DNA of 64,000 nt from Brugia malayi. Lineage: Eukaryota > Nematoda > Chromadorea > Rhabditida > Onchocercidae. The notes under the pieces were generated by a model, which was given only the letters and a program-made list of their open reading frames with translations, did not search any database and was not told the DNA's origin. The position numbers were made by a program, and so were the translations under genes. How positions within the stretch are numbered: the stretch's first letter is position 1; each line of letters opens with the position of its first letter. Below are positions 13,823 to 26,225 of this stretch, in pieces. The stretch spans positions 7,788,001 to 7,852,000 of the forward strand of contig NW_025062478.1 in assembly GCF_000002995.4 (NCBI RefSeq). Direction: 5' to 3'.

Positions 13823-15840
13823 CTTAATAATGAATAATGTCAAACCTGTGCTTATATTATTTACATCAAGAAATTGACTATTATAAATGTATTTTTAATA
13901 AACAACTCTGTTATTTGCTTCCAGTGATAGATTATAAGCAATATGTGGTAATTATTGACAGAGTAGAAATGTATTCGTCGCAAATGTTTTTTGATTTGAA
14001 GAGTATTACTTCCCGCACTTGGTCATGCTAAAAAGAGAGGAAATGAAATAAACGCTACATTGAGGATTATTCTAGATCAGTGACAAAATATCAAAGTGTA
14101 TAAAGAAACTTAGTAGACAAATGCATGACAATTAACGAATTCTTATCAAATAAAATAAATGCAAAAGAAATATTGGTGATTGATTAATCGATTGATTGAT
14201 TAAATAACCTATTAATTAGATCACTGATCTAAAAGTTAACGACAAAATGTGGTAGCCGGTAACAATCTTGATGTAGATTGCATAAACGCCCTTTCTGATA
14301 GAGGGAAGCTATGACACATTTGTTTGTTTTTCAATGTTCTTATACCACCTGTTCTACCTTTCCGCGTGGTATGGCATAGGCAGTCACATAGCACATTTGG
14401 TGGCACAGCAATCATGCTTATTTTAATGGCACTTCTTGTAAACATGGAAGATATTTTGTATTTATTAAATATCTATGAAAAGTTCAAAATATGATTCTAT
14501 AAAGTGACAGCAGATACAATTACGATTATGCATATTAACTTTCTGGAAAAGGTCAACAGTTGACAGTTGTTAATCTTTTGTCTGCTTTTCTAATATTTTG
14601 TCGCAAAAACAGAAAATTTGCCATAAAAGATAACGTTTATTACTACAGTTCTGCATCATGCATTGACTGAAATTGAGCATTTCTGCATTGATTTTTACCC
14701 AAGTTTTCGAATCGATTATCTACAAAATGATAACTTTGATGAGATCTAAAATTCCTTTTCCTTTAAAAATCTTAAGATTTTATCACACAATGAATATGCG
14801 AGCGTCGTTAGAGCATACTTCTGTCCTTCAGTTAGTAGTATTTTTGTGTTTGCATTAAAACTTATTTCTCTAATGTAATTCAGCGACAGCTTCGATGATA
14901 ATCGTAAAAGACGAAAGAATTTAAATTTATTAGCAATATAATCATAAGCAGAAAATAAAACCATGGGGTGCTTTTATTTGTAATAGTTTCTTCATAAACT
15001 TTCACATTTTTTGCAATCCCGAACTATTGATGAATAAATTTATTTCTGATCAATTCCCACCAAAGGATTAATAGTGATAAATATGATCTGAAAGGATGGA
15101 ATCAAGCGATATCACATCGCCGCATCATTTTATTATTCTGGAAAATTCAACTTTAACCTCTAGTGCAAATGCTATACTACTGACTTCGCAAAATGTGGAA
15201 CAATTTTTTAAAAAAGTATTTTGAATTATAGCCTCTGTTGTAGTGTACCATTAAATTGAGCATTTACAATTTTATTGCACAAAAAAACGATCTTCACTGA
15301 CACTACTAAGCATTACTCAATATCTCGAAACGATTGTAATGAGTCGAAGTTTGTGCAACTTTTTTAAATACATTTGCGCTCTAGTTGTTCCACTCTGTTG
15401 AGTGTTATATAGGAATGACTTCGTACAACAATAAATGAAGAAATGGTATTTGAAAACGAATGACAAGCTTATATCAATTAGTCCTTTAACGAAATAATAC
15501 TGCAAAACTATTTTTCATGGTAGTCATTTGTCAATGAGCAGCACAACAAAAAAGAGAAAGTAAAAATTGCATTAAAAGTGAATCGATTTTTAACTAAATA
15601 TAATTGGGAAATGATTTTTTGTTTTTTCAATAACATTTAAAATTAACAAAGAACTATGTTATTCATTTTTTTTAAAAAAGGAAAAGGGTAGAAATTGTTG
15701 AAATCTCATCAGTTAATTTTAACTTTCAAGAGAAGTGTAAGTAGGAATGAATTCACAAAAAAAAAAAAAACAATCAAATTCTGAACGAAGTTAGGAGAAA
15801 GTATATGAGGAAAATGTAATAATGTATCAATTTCGCCAAA
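13823..15840. other. Intergenic region
   Basis: AT-rich stretch between the small gene and the collagen 3' end. The only notable open frame is at 14236-14445 (minus), possibly part of the neighbouring small gene. No RNA gene or repeat family was recognised. Confidence 0.5.
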
Positions 15841-18800
15841 TTATCTCCTGGTACCATCTTCAAAGAAAACACCACCATCAATAGCGCAATATTTAGGACA
15901 AATGCCTTTTTCTCCTGGTGTTCCGGGAGGACCAGCTGGTCCGGGAGGTCCTGGTTGTCCATCGACACCTGGCGGTCCATCTGGACCTGGAGATCCTTTT
16001 GGTCCTGCAGGTCCCGGGGCTCCATCCGCACCTGGTGGTCCAGGTGGTCCTGGAGGACCGGGTGGTCCTGGATCACCCGGCTCACCTGGCTCTCCTGGTG
16101 TAAGTGGCTCACTCTGTGCTGGTATGCCAGGCTCACCAGGTGGTCCTTGAGGTCCTTGCTCACCTGGTGGTCCCGGAGGCCCTCGTGGTCCTGGACTTCC
16201 TGGACTTGCATCAATACCTGGCCGGCCAGGTGTTCCAGCGTCTCCAGGATCTCCTGGTGCTCCTGGTGGTCCTGGCAATCCAGGTGGTCCTAAAAATACA
16301 AATATTAGTAAGAAAATAAAATATTTCTGGAAAAGATGAAGTAGAAATAGTTATAGCAAGTGCTCACACTAATTTAAGAATTTCTGACTTGAAATGTTAA
16401 TTCAGAAATTTCTAGCGGTTCTAGATAGCTTAAGCAGTTTAATAGGTAATAATGTTATAACAATTCACTTAAAAATTGAAAAAAGCACCTTGAGGACATG
16501 GCTTACATGGTGGAGGTGTCACAGATTCACAGGGAGCAGTTGGTGGTTTACCTGGCATTCCAGGATTTCCAGGTACACCAGGCTTACCAGACTTTCCTGG
16601 CTTACCTGCTGGACCTGGTGGGCCTTGTGGCCCAGGAATGCAGCAACCTTCACAGTGTACATTTGCTGTGGGGTTCACCTCAGGGTAACCCGCTTGTCGT
16701 GCTGTTCTGTTATTAGGTTTGAAACCTTCAGGTGCATTCTTCATGTAATTCACTTCAATATATATATCATTCGCTGAACCCTGAAATTTCGATAATTCAA
16801 TTCGTTCAAATGTAGCCTCACATGCTAAGTTGAAAATGAAAGCCAACTTCAGTATAGACAGTATTAATACTTAAGTAACACTCAACAATTGTTATGGAAC
16901 AACTGAAATTCTGCCGAGATTTTCTTTAAAGAATTGTCAGTAAGGGAAGTGAAGCAGAGCTCTCTGCTGTTTACGCTATTATTTGTTGAGCAATAAATCA
17001 ACTATTTTCGAACTGTTTGTCACTTAGCAGAGCACTTCACTCAGTCAACAGAATAGTGCTGCGATACAAATCTCAGTGGTTACAGACGAAGTTCAGAAAG
17101 TATTAATGCATTAATTAATTAATATTAATAAATGATGAATAAAATGTGTGTGAAATTAATTAATTAATATTAATGATGAATAAAATGTGTGTAAAATAAA
17201 TGTGCCATTTTCCTAACTTTTCACGATTTCTCTATCTAAACTATAATAATGACGATATTCGAAATGAAACAGAACATAGAATAGTGAACAAATGTTCGAT
17301 GTTAGCACTGTGATCTGACCTAACTCATAGCTTTTTTATTTATTATTTATTAATACAGATAACAAACAAGATAACCGTCACAAAAGCGATACTTCAAAAA
17401 GCTATCTGAATCTTTGAAGTGGAGCACACACAGAATTTTAATCCTAACAACTGCTACAAACGATTTTTGGTAGCAATTTCCTTTTAAAATTTGTAATAGC
17501 TTTAAGGTCTCATAATTGCTTCGGTCTATAGTTTGTGATTAATTAATTGGGATAAATGAATAGTTGTTGATTAGCAGTTAAACTGCTGAATCGGAGCTTC
17601 ACAAGTTTGCAAATGATTTCTATTTGAAGTTATAACCAACCGTTGTAAGTCTAGCAATTCCATCCTCACATAAATAGTAATGACTTTCTAGAACTTAAAC
17701 TAATTCGGTTCGAAAAAGAATTGCAGAAATGAAAGCGATTGATCCATTTTCCATTAATATTTTAAGACATCATCTAAACAATCATGTATCTTTGTCTTCA
17801 TTTAACTAGAATTTACACTTAAAAATCTGTTTTAAATCATTCGATACTACCAAATCACTATACAGCGAGTTGGATATTCTGACTTCATTTAAATGAATAT
17901 TTGTGATTAATCAAAAATTATTTATTTTCCCATTAACCTTGAATCATTCGAAACAGAAAATATCTTGCTTTTAACTGCTTAGTAAGAAAATAATCAAAAA
18001 GTTAAATATCTATCACGAGCATAGTGTAGAACTTATCAGAAGTCTTAACAAACTGTAGCAAGTAGCTGGGAAATTAGGAAATTATTTTCTTCATCTGAAG
18101 TGTTATTTTGATTTTTCCAACGAGAGTTTGAAAGTTTAAAAGAAAGATGCTGTTATTCCAAAATACAGAAATATATGTTTTACAAGAGACTAAATGTTAA
18201 ATGTAGAAATTTACATAAATAGTAAACTTTGATTTGATAATTATCAATTATAGCTATAAATTATTTAACTATCTAAAATTTTGTCAACAGAGTTGAGGTA
18301 TATGCAAACAACATTTATCCTTTTTTCATCTTCTTTGCTCCGCTTTTGCCTAAGAGCAAATGCCGATTTTTGACCCAAATTTCATCATTCATTGCAGCTA
18401 CGATCATAAAATTCAATGACCTGATTCACTGCTATGGCGTAGAAAAGAAATGGAATCTTTTATCACCCTAAATGTGCCCTGATTGACAAGTTCCTGTTAA
18501 CTGTATTTTATGATTAATAGTAGATTATTCATGTTAATGATGAATAATTAATGGATTTATGTAATCAAGAAGACATTTTCAATTATGCCAAATGAGTTTC
18601 TAAAAGCTTTAAGCGGAAAGTATAAATTGTCACATAGCCATTTGATTTAAATATTACCAGTGAATGGGTTTCCTAAAATGATATTTTCTTGAAGATACTT
18701 CAAATGATAGCATTACTTAATTGATTAACAAAGAGGATTGAAATGATATGAACCCAAACAATCTATTCATTTTATTCCTGTGCAAAATATTGCCACAAGG

Positions 18801-19234
18801 CAACAATTTTAAAATGGATGGGATGATGCCGAAATTTCAGCTAATATTATTAATAACACCATAATAACGCTTTGCGATCTTTCAAAAACTGCAACATTCA
18901 AATAAGAATGTTAGAATAAGGGAAAAAACACACAAAAACTTCAAAAGTTCATCCTCTTGCTTGCTGTATTCTATGAAGCTCAGTTTTTGTAAAATCTGAT
19001 GGACTTTGTTGAAAAGATTGAAGTTGACGACTTTGAATTATAATTTTATTTTATTCAATTTCTCGAAATTACCTTGCAATAATTAATTTCACGATGCATT
19101 TGTCGCCTTACATGTGCCACATAATTATAAACCATGGGTAACGATATAACGACAGACAATACCGCAATAATGGAAAATGATACAGCAGAATAGGCGACAA
19201 ATTTATAAGCTTTTATACGACCATCTGACTCCAT
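15841..19234 (-). CDS. Nematode cuticle collagen
   Basis: Structural collagen secreted by the hypodermis into the cuticle. Three exons, 19234-19073, 16780-16489 and 16289-15841, sum to 903 bp, giving 300 residues. Exon 1 holds the conserved N-terminal block with a signal-anchor-like hydrophobic stretch ([20 protein letters not shown]) followed by an RRQMHR subtilisin-like cleavage region and NYC. Then come a cysteine cluster (CEGCC), a short Gly-X-Y block, a gap with [12 protein letters not shown], and a long Gly-X-Y block with many GPP triplets. The C-terminal tail is [19 protein letters not shown]. Cysteines flank the triple-helical blocks as in cuticle collagens that form disulfide-linked trimers. 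Intron 1 is about 2.3 kb, very long for this family. Open frames on the opposite strand are shadows of the repeat composition. Confidence 0.96.
17101..17200. repeat. Short tandem duplication inside collagen intron 1
   Basis: Two adjacent near-copies of an AT-rich unit of about 45-50 bp. Each contains attaattaattaatatta followed by atgatgaataaaatgtgtgt. It is local and no further copies were seen in the window. Confidence 0.7.
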
Positions 19235-21495
19235 TGTCACAGCTGGAATTAAAGGAATAAAGTTATGGTAGTGCCGCCAAAGACTTCTAGTGAATAAAAC
19301 TGTAAACGTTGTGGATTATAGGAGACCGAAAAGATGGTTATGACAAGAGGACACTAATTAAAAGATGGAGGAACTGATTTGGCGCTAACACTTAGTCGAA
19401 TTTTAGGATGAATTAACTGATTGGTACTATACCTCAGAATAATGAACGATTCCTTCCCATCCAAAATAAAAGAAAAATCTACATATGAATCCAATTACAT
19501 TACTGTGTGATCATACAGACGCATACAACTTAAACCATTTAAATAGGCCTTCGTGGATCGGAATGTCGTCTACTCCTCCCCTCCCAAAACCCTTTTCTCC
19601 GACCCATATCATATCTGTCGCCTCATCCTACACATCATCGATGTCTTCGATATGATAAGACAATAGATTGACGGTAATTATTTGGGATGAGAACTATCGG
19701 AAGACATATGTCCATATCTTTCATCTCCATTTCCACTCATTTTTTCTTTTTTGTACAGCGAAGAAATGAATAAATGATACGTTTACTCCCGGAGGAACTG
19801 CCATATTACTTCCATATAGAAATTCACATAAAAAGCTTCATCTTCAATCTCTTTAAACTAAACTTTAATGTTGAAAAAATGCCCAATATTAAAACATACA
19901 TAAACCATAAGTGCAAGGCGTATTTCGTCAGTAACTTATAGACTGAAGAAAAGTTACTTTGTTGTTCAAAACAGTTTAATATGGACATCATTCACAAGGC
20001 TATATATTTTGCATAATTTATCTTGCAAATATTTCAACCGCAATAGGTAACTTACTCAAAATTTCATACATTTTAGGGATTTATTTTAAATTACTTGAAT
20101 AATCTTTTCGGTTAAATTTGATTACAAGTTTGCAATGTGATTAACTTGTGAAGTTCCCAAATGATTCCTTTTCTGTTGAGTAATTCAGTAGTAATTGCTA
20201 GTTGAGTAATTGCTAGTTATTCTATTTCCTACAGGTGAATTACCTTCCTACAGGTGAATTGCTAGTTATTCTATTTCCTATAGATGAATTACCTGTAGGA
20301 AATAGAATAACTAGCAGTAAGAATTTGTGGCAAGTTGTTGTGCAATTTCATTCGAAAAGAACTGTTGGTTGTTCCATTAAAGCAAGAATCAGATACTGTC
20401 CTAAATGTCTCCTTTGTTCTCTCTAAGGCAAATTCTTTTTTGGCAATTTACATGTCCTTCCAATTAGGAATTCTTTTCATATGTGTTCAAAGTTTCACTG
20501 AAGTTTATTGGTTTTAAAACATCAAATAAGTTTTACCTGTCCGCTTCTTTCCCAAGTTATGGTAGAACGTTAAAGATTTTTGTTGGAAAAATATCTTGGG
20601 TAGGATGTAAGATAGTGATTCTTTAGATTCATCAAAGTCGTACTAATCATGGAATTTGCCCAAATTTTTGAATTTGAAAATGCAAAAGATAGATAAATAA
20701 TACACCAAGAAGGGGAACAGACAGGATCAGAATAGAGACGAGAAGGGGAAGGAAGAAAGAGAGAAAATTCACCTCCCTCCAATTATCGCTTCTTTTAAAA
20801 AAATAAAATTATTTCTAAAATTAGTGGGCTCACTTTACTCGAGTCAATGATTTTTAAACAGAAAAAATCAAAAAAACCAAACAAAGTCATTTGAAGTGAC
20901 AGAGATGGCTAAATATATAGCAAATATATAGCGAATGACGAGTGAACTTTTCTCAAACGATTGACGAGTTCAACTTTAGTCTTCCTAGTACTCGCCTATC
21001 CTTTGTCTAAACTGTCAATGAGATTGTTTCATTATGAATAATGAAGAAATAATTCATCCTTTTATCCGTAAATCAAAAGTCCTTTCACTGTCTTAACTTA
21101 CCATCTCGTTTTAATGAACTAGCCTTATCAGACTGTTTAATCGCATTATGCTTCGTTCACTGGGGAAGATCAATCAGACCACAATTTAAGATACATTGGT
21201 AAAAAGTTTATTATGGAACGAAAAATTATCGAATATACACTGAATTATCATGGGCTAGCCATTAAATGTTTCAAAATCAACTTCGAACATATACTAAACA
21301 TCTTTTTGTAGCGTAATTTTTAAGTGAAAAAATATTGGAAATAATGTTTCCAACACTAATATATCTTTTCCCCGCAAAAATCATCACCAAAAGCTTTATC
21401 ACCAAAAACCTTTCTTCTGGAAATACAAAATCCCAGATAATTGTTGGAATGGTTTCATCTTTTTTGAGCAACACGTTTCTATGAAAAAGGTACAT
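19235..21495. other. Intergenic region upstream of the collagen gene
   Basis: Holds the presumptive collagen promoter and the 3' region of the nucleotidyltransferase gene. The only structured element seen is the inverted repeat at 20211-20316. Short open frames here look like noise. Confidence 0.5.
20211..20316. repeat. Inverted repeat with 26-bp perfect arms and an internal direct copy
   Basis: The left arm, 20211-20236, is the exact reverse complement of 20291-20316. A partial direct copy of the left arm (21 bp) also lies at 20260-20280. The spacer contains two gaattacc/gaattgc-like segments. It could be a small palindromic element or the result of local rearrangement. There is no coding potential. 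Confidence 0.85.
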
Positions 21496-24400
21496 TTACT
21501 TCATAGAAATCGGCCAATTAAGACAATGACCAGCAAGCATAGCTTTTTTGGTAGTTTGAAAAGCATATGTTAACAGATCTGCTCCTCCTTTGACGCGACA
21601 AATTGTGGTTGAAGCGTATGGATCAAATATCGAAACTTGATGTTGTTCATATTCATTACTGAAATAAATTTTACCAACTGAAATTTCGAAGCGAAAAGAT
21701 AAAAAATCAAAGATATTTCACGAATATAAAACATTCCTTGAAGATCCAAATATTTATTAACACCTACAATATACTTTCATCTTGTTCCAATTTGTGCCGA
21801 TAGTTCTTTTACTGAACCTGTATTCATCTTCGTAGGAATTGGAAAAGTAAAAAACACATTATTTTGTAATAAAATCAAAAAAAGCTATTTTAAATTTTAT
21901 CACAAAATCAATACGTTGATGATATCGTAAAAAAAAATATAAAAAGTAGAATTTCAAGTTAGCAGTCAAGAAGTATTTGACATTACTCTGACGGTATTTG
22001 AAAAAAAGAAACGAAGAGGCTACCCGAATTGGTTCTTTTCGGTAATAGAAGCATTGTTTAGATGAAAACTGATATGATTGAAATCATACTTTGCATAATG
22101 ACTGACAAATAGCAATATTAATTCTGCCACATCTGGTTCTTGTTTTTCGTTGAAATCTAAATCTTTCTGAAATTATACTTTAGCTTAGAGATTCCTAACT
22201 GGAAATATCCATTTTTATTCAAGAAATTCCGATCCAAAGCCAAATCTGTTGCGAAATTCGAAAATAATCTCGCGAACCTCCAAATAATTTACAAAATATA
22301 TCAAATAAAATCGTATTAACCGATAATACTACAATTTGTCTTAAATGAACACCAGAAATATAAAACTGTTTCAAACTGCAAATTGTAAGCAACCATTATT
22401 CCAACACTCATCTTGTCATTGTAGTTGGGCTTATTTCTTGTCTAAACATTTTCATCTGATAACAAAGGGTACGTGCACTGTCTAATATATTAAAAATTAC
22501 TCCTTTGCTCCAAATCAAATTTGCTTGCATGTCGAAATACTGTAAAGGTTTTCTAAGCTAATAGTCATTCTTTGAGAAGCTACAATATTAAAATCCATTT
22601 CTTACTATATAAAGAGCAAAGGTCATCTGATAGCCCTTACTCAATAATCATGCTCTTGTTGCAAGTCAATGCAACAAATAAAATAAAGATTTAAATCCCT
22701 TGACTTCATCAATTTTCTCAGTTTTTCTTTACCAGTAAGCTACAGTTCAGTTACTCTGGCTCACTCACAATTCAGTTCATTTCCCCTCAATTCATTCATT
22801 TTTACATTTTCTTCATCAAATTCGTAGACACTCTACGAAATTACAAGTACTGTTGCTTTAGATTAATATTTATATATTGTGGGTGTTAACAAATAAAATC
22901 GTTCCACAGTCCTTTCATTCAACGTTTCATCCACACCAACTACAATAACGAACAAAGAAGGACTTTGAGCATAAGAAAGTTATATTCAGACTGAACCCAA
23001 ACTTTCACAATAAAATCCATGAGAATAAAGAAAAAAGATCTAAAAAAACATACAGGTCTCTCATATAAAGATACTGCTGCTCGTTGGATTGGTAAGGTGG
23101 GCCTCAAGTTTCCTCTGAATTTTTTGCACATAATTGGTAAAATCGGTTGAATACCGTAAGAACCAGTGCACTGCAAATGAAAAGTTGAAGACTACTTAAC
23201 CATGTTAAGTATATCAATTCTAAAAAGACAGAAACAACAAAGAACGAACCAGTAAATGGACCACATAGAGAGCGTCTAATTGTTAGAAATGCGAGCCTAT
23301 TAAAGGACCGATGTACAAAGTTTGACAAAAGAACTGCTGATAGAAAAATATGCTACATAAGTAGCATGATCCTTCTTCAAATCAATATATTTAATAAAAA
23401 TAACCTTCACATACTTGCAAAAAATGTAGAACCAACATCAATACATGATAGGTAGAAAATAAACCATGTTTGCTGTCCTTCAATCGCTGCGATTCTAGCC
23501 ATTTTTGTGCCCACATGTTCAGCAAAGCCACCCGTTTGTCATACTAAATTTCCATAATGAATCAGATGCATTTGAAAAAGGATATATAAATTTCAATAAA
23601 TCTGCATGTTAACTCATTTCTTAAGAGGTTGGCATGCTTTTGAATACTTTTAGCAATCTACAAATGTTCACGAAATTTTAGAACTTTCAGAGAAACAAGA
23701 ACTGCAATCGCAGACCTGAGCACAATGTCGAACAAAGCAGGTATTTCTAATTGATGCATATTTCTCGAACTGAATATCAACTTGCATATGTTTCTGTGTT
23801 TGTAAATGAAGAATTGGCACCCGAGCAGTGTGAATAATATCTGTTTGAGACCAGTCGAACTCTTTACATAGAGAAGATTCTTCGATTCTAGTTTTCACTT
23901 CTGTCATGAATGTTCTACAAACAAATATATAACTTGTTCAGATATATGTTTAAATTATTTATCACAGTGAAAGATATCAAGTCTTAGTGACCTTGCAAAC
24001 TTTTAATATTCATCGTTCAGTATTATTGCAGAATAGTACAGGATAGTCTGTAAAAGTATATTTCAAACAACAAATTTTGAGTTGAAAAACTTTTTTAAGC
24101 CGCATACCTCCTATAATTTTCCTTAGAAAGTAACCGCAATAGTGTTTCGCGTTGTTTTTCATCGGTCGTTGATAGATAAACCAAATCAATATCCGATATA
24201 CCACTAGCAAGTCCTGAAGCAGTTGAACCTACGGGCACAAGATACTGGCCGCGATTACGTGCCAAGACTCGACGTAAACCCACAACGATACTATTCCGAT
24301 ACTGGAGGGTCTGAAAAAAAAATGTGCACAAGAGTTAAAGTAATCGTAACTCATGACAATGAGCATAGAGCAGAAAATTCTATAACCGTCTTATCGCCAG

Positions 24401-24617
24401 TTACATTTCGCTTACAACCTACGAACTTACATAGGTTGGTTTTTTAAATAATTACCTGCAAATAACTGTTGTGTCGCTGAATTGCTTCTTCTCTAATAAG
24501 CGCAGACAATCGTTGCAACTCCTCCTGATGCTTTCGGACCATAAATTCTACGAAGCTATCACATACTGCGAATTTTCTCCCATCATTCCTTACTATCACA
24601 GTCGTTGAAGATGTCAT
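21496..24617 (-). CDS. Non-canonical poly(A)/poly(U) RNA nucleotidyltransferase
   Basis: Adds nucleotides to RNA 3' ends, as in the GLD-2/TUT/MTPAP class (DNA polymerase beta-like fold). Checked exons 24617-24456, 24310-24108, 23914-23716, 23543-23415 and one starting at 23170 all join in frame. The helix-turn motif VGSTASGLASGISDIDL (near 24205-24160) supplies the G-S and D-x-D metal ligands. The third Asp is in MQVDIQF (near 23780). Central-domain signatures follow: RNTCFVRHCAQ, then KRVALLNMWAQKWL and HGLFSTYHVLMLVLHFLQ. The PAP-associated part is near 22030-22170 (AELILLFVSHYAKYDF). The C-terminus, with FDPYASTTICR, ends at 21496. The chosen ATG follows aaatcaacag directly, and an open frame extends upstream to 24863. 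Without an RNA-binding domain, A versus U specificity cannot be told. Confidence 0.88.
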
Positions 24618-24863
24618 CTGTTGATTTTTAGCTCTGTTATATCGAACTTTTGTCCGAACTGATTGCGTTGTATAGTAAACAGCATACAACCGTAGCACAT
24701 ACGCTTTCATTAGCAACCATACATTTGCAATTAATTGGTGGGAAAGCAAATCTACAAGTAATATTAAGCTCAGTGAAAAAAACCAAAATGAAACTGGAAA
24801 TGATTTAAAAAAAAACTCCTGAGCAATTCGAAAGTAAGACCTTTTCTCCTCTTCAAACAGCAT

Positions 24864-26225
24864 CCGCTCATCCTATTTTAAAAATACTCATCACCAACAT
24901 TACTTCTCTTTTTTCCGCTCTACTCTCCATGTCCTCTTATTTCGATAAGCTGTCTGCCCCATCTGATTCCTCTAATCAATTCTGAATTCAAACACTTAAT
25001 TAAATTCGATAACATTTTCATAATCTCGATGCGAAACAATTTCGACAAGAAGTGCACGGTAGATGATTCCATTGACTTCGTTTATCTTATATTCAGTTCG
25101 CAGAATATTTCAAATTAGATTTCGAACTTTATGCAATTTATACAGTATATTTCAAAAATTTGAGACACAATCATTTCGGGCATATCCATATCGTGCAGAA
25201 ACAGTTTAATAATTTTCAACAGTTTTACGAAGAACATAAGCTCACTTCATGATTGATTTTTCCACACTGCTTGAGAGGAAAAATAGCTCCCATTGCACAG
25301 TGACAAATAACTTAAAAAATTCCAAAAAACGTTTGATCAAGTGCAGAAACGAGAAAGAAAAACTTCCTAATTAATAAAAGACTAATACAATCTGCTAAAC
25401 AATCATGAATTAAACATGAGTGAATGTCATGAAAGCATTCACTACGAAGAAAAAAGAAACAGTAACAAAAATAACATTTTGGCACCTTTCGGATCAAATG
25501 GCCCGTAGAATGAAATAATAAACTTCCGCAGTATTTAGCACTATGGATCAAATTTTCTGAAGCTTACTGATAAACTGAAATCGTAGCTAAGCTAGGAGCA
25601 TTTTATAAGATATCTCAGTATTCCGCTTGAAAAAAATGACCAAATTCGTGTAAGCACAAAATTTACAAATCAGAAATCTACATCACCGATGTAACATGAA
25701 AAATCTCTTAAGATTCTTCATTCAAATTTTTTTTCTTGTTTTTTTTTTTTTTTTTTTGATTAGCACTTTGATTAGCGCCCAATTTATAATGGAACAAAGT
25801 TTTTCACATATCAATCCGAGTATCATCAAAATAAGAATCATTATGCAAGTGTACCGACAGCGGTAATGAGGACATGGTAAAAATTTTAATGTAACCAACA
25901 AACTTGGAGCGAAAAAAAAACCTAATTCACGAAGGACTGTTTGAAATTGAAATATAAATCACAAAAGATGTGAACATTTCAAATTATTGTCCAAAAAGTT
26001 TTAGTTTTAAACCTTCCTGGGGATAAGGCTTTTTTTTCTCTTTTAGCATATTACTCAGCCCATCCATAATAGCGCTTCATTCATAGATAAACCACAATAA
26101 AATCGACTATAGCAAACAAGAAAAGAGAAGTAAACAAACGATTTGCCACATTTGAGAGATCTGTTTTCTTTTGACAACAACAGAATAGAAGCACTATTGC
26201 TGCTGAACAGGCAGTATAAGTAGAA
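24864..26225. other. Intergenic region
   Basis: AT-rich stretch between the nucleotidyltransferase 5' end and the calcineurin B stop codon. It has a poly-T tract at about 25738-25757. No gene or RNA was recognised. Confidence 0.5.

Noticed and set aside
15902..16777. Several long plus-strand frames over the collagen exons
   Set aside because: The GPP-rich codon pattern keeps the opposite strand open. The minus frame has Gly-X-Y repeats, correct splice joints and conserved termini.
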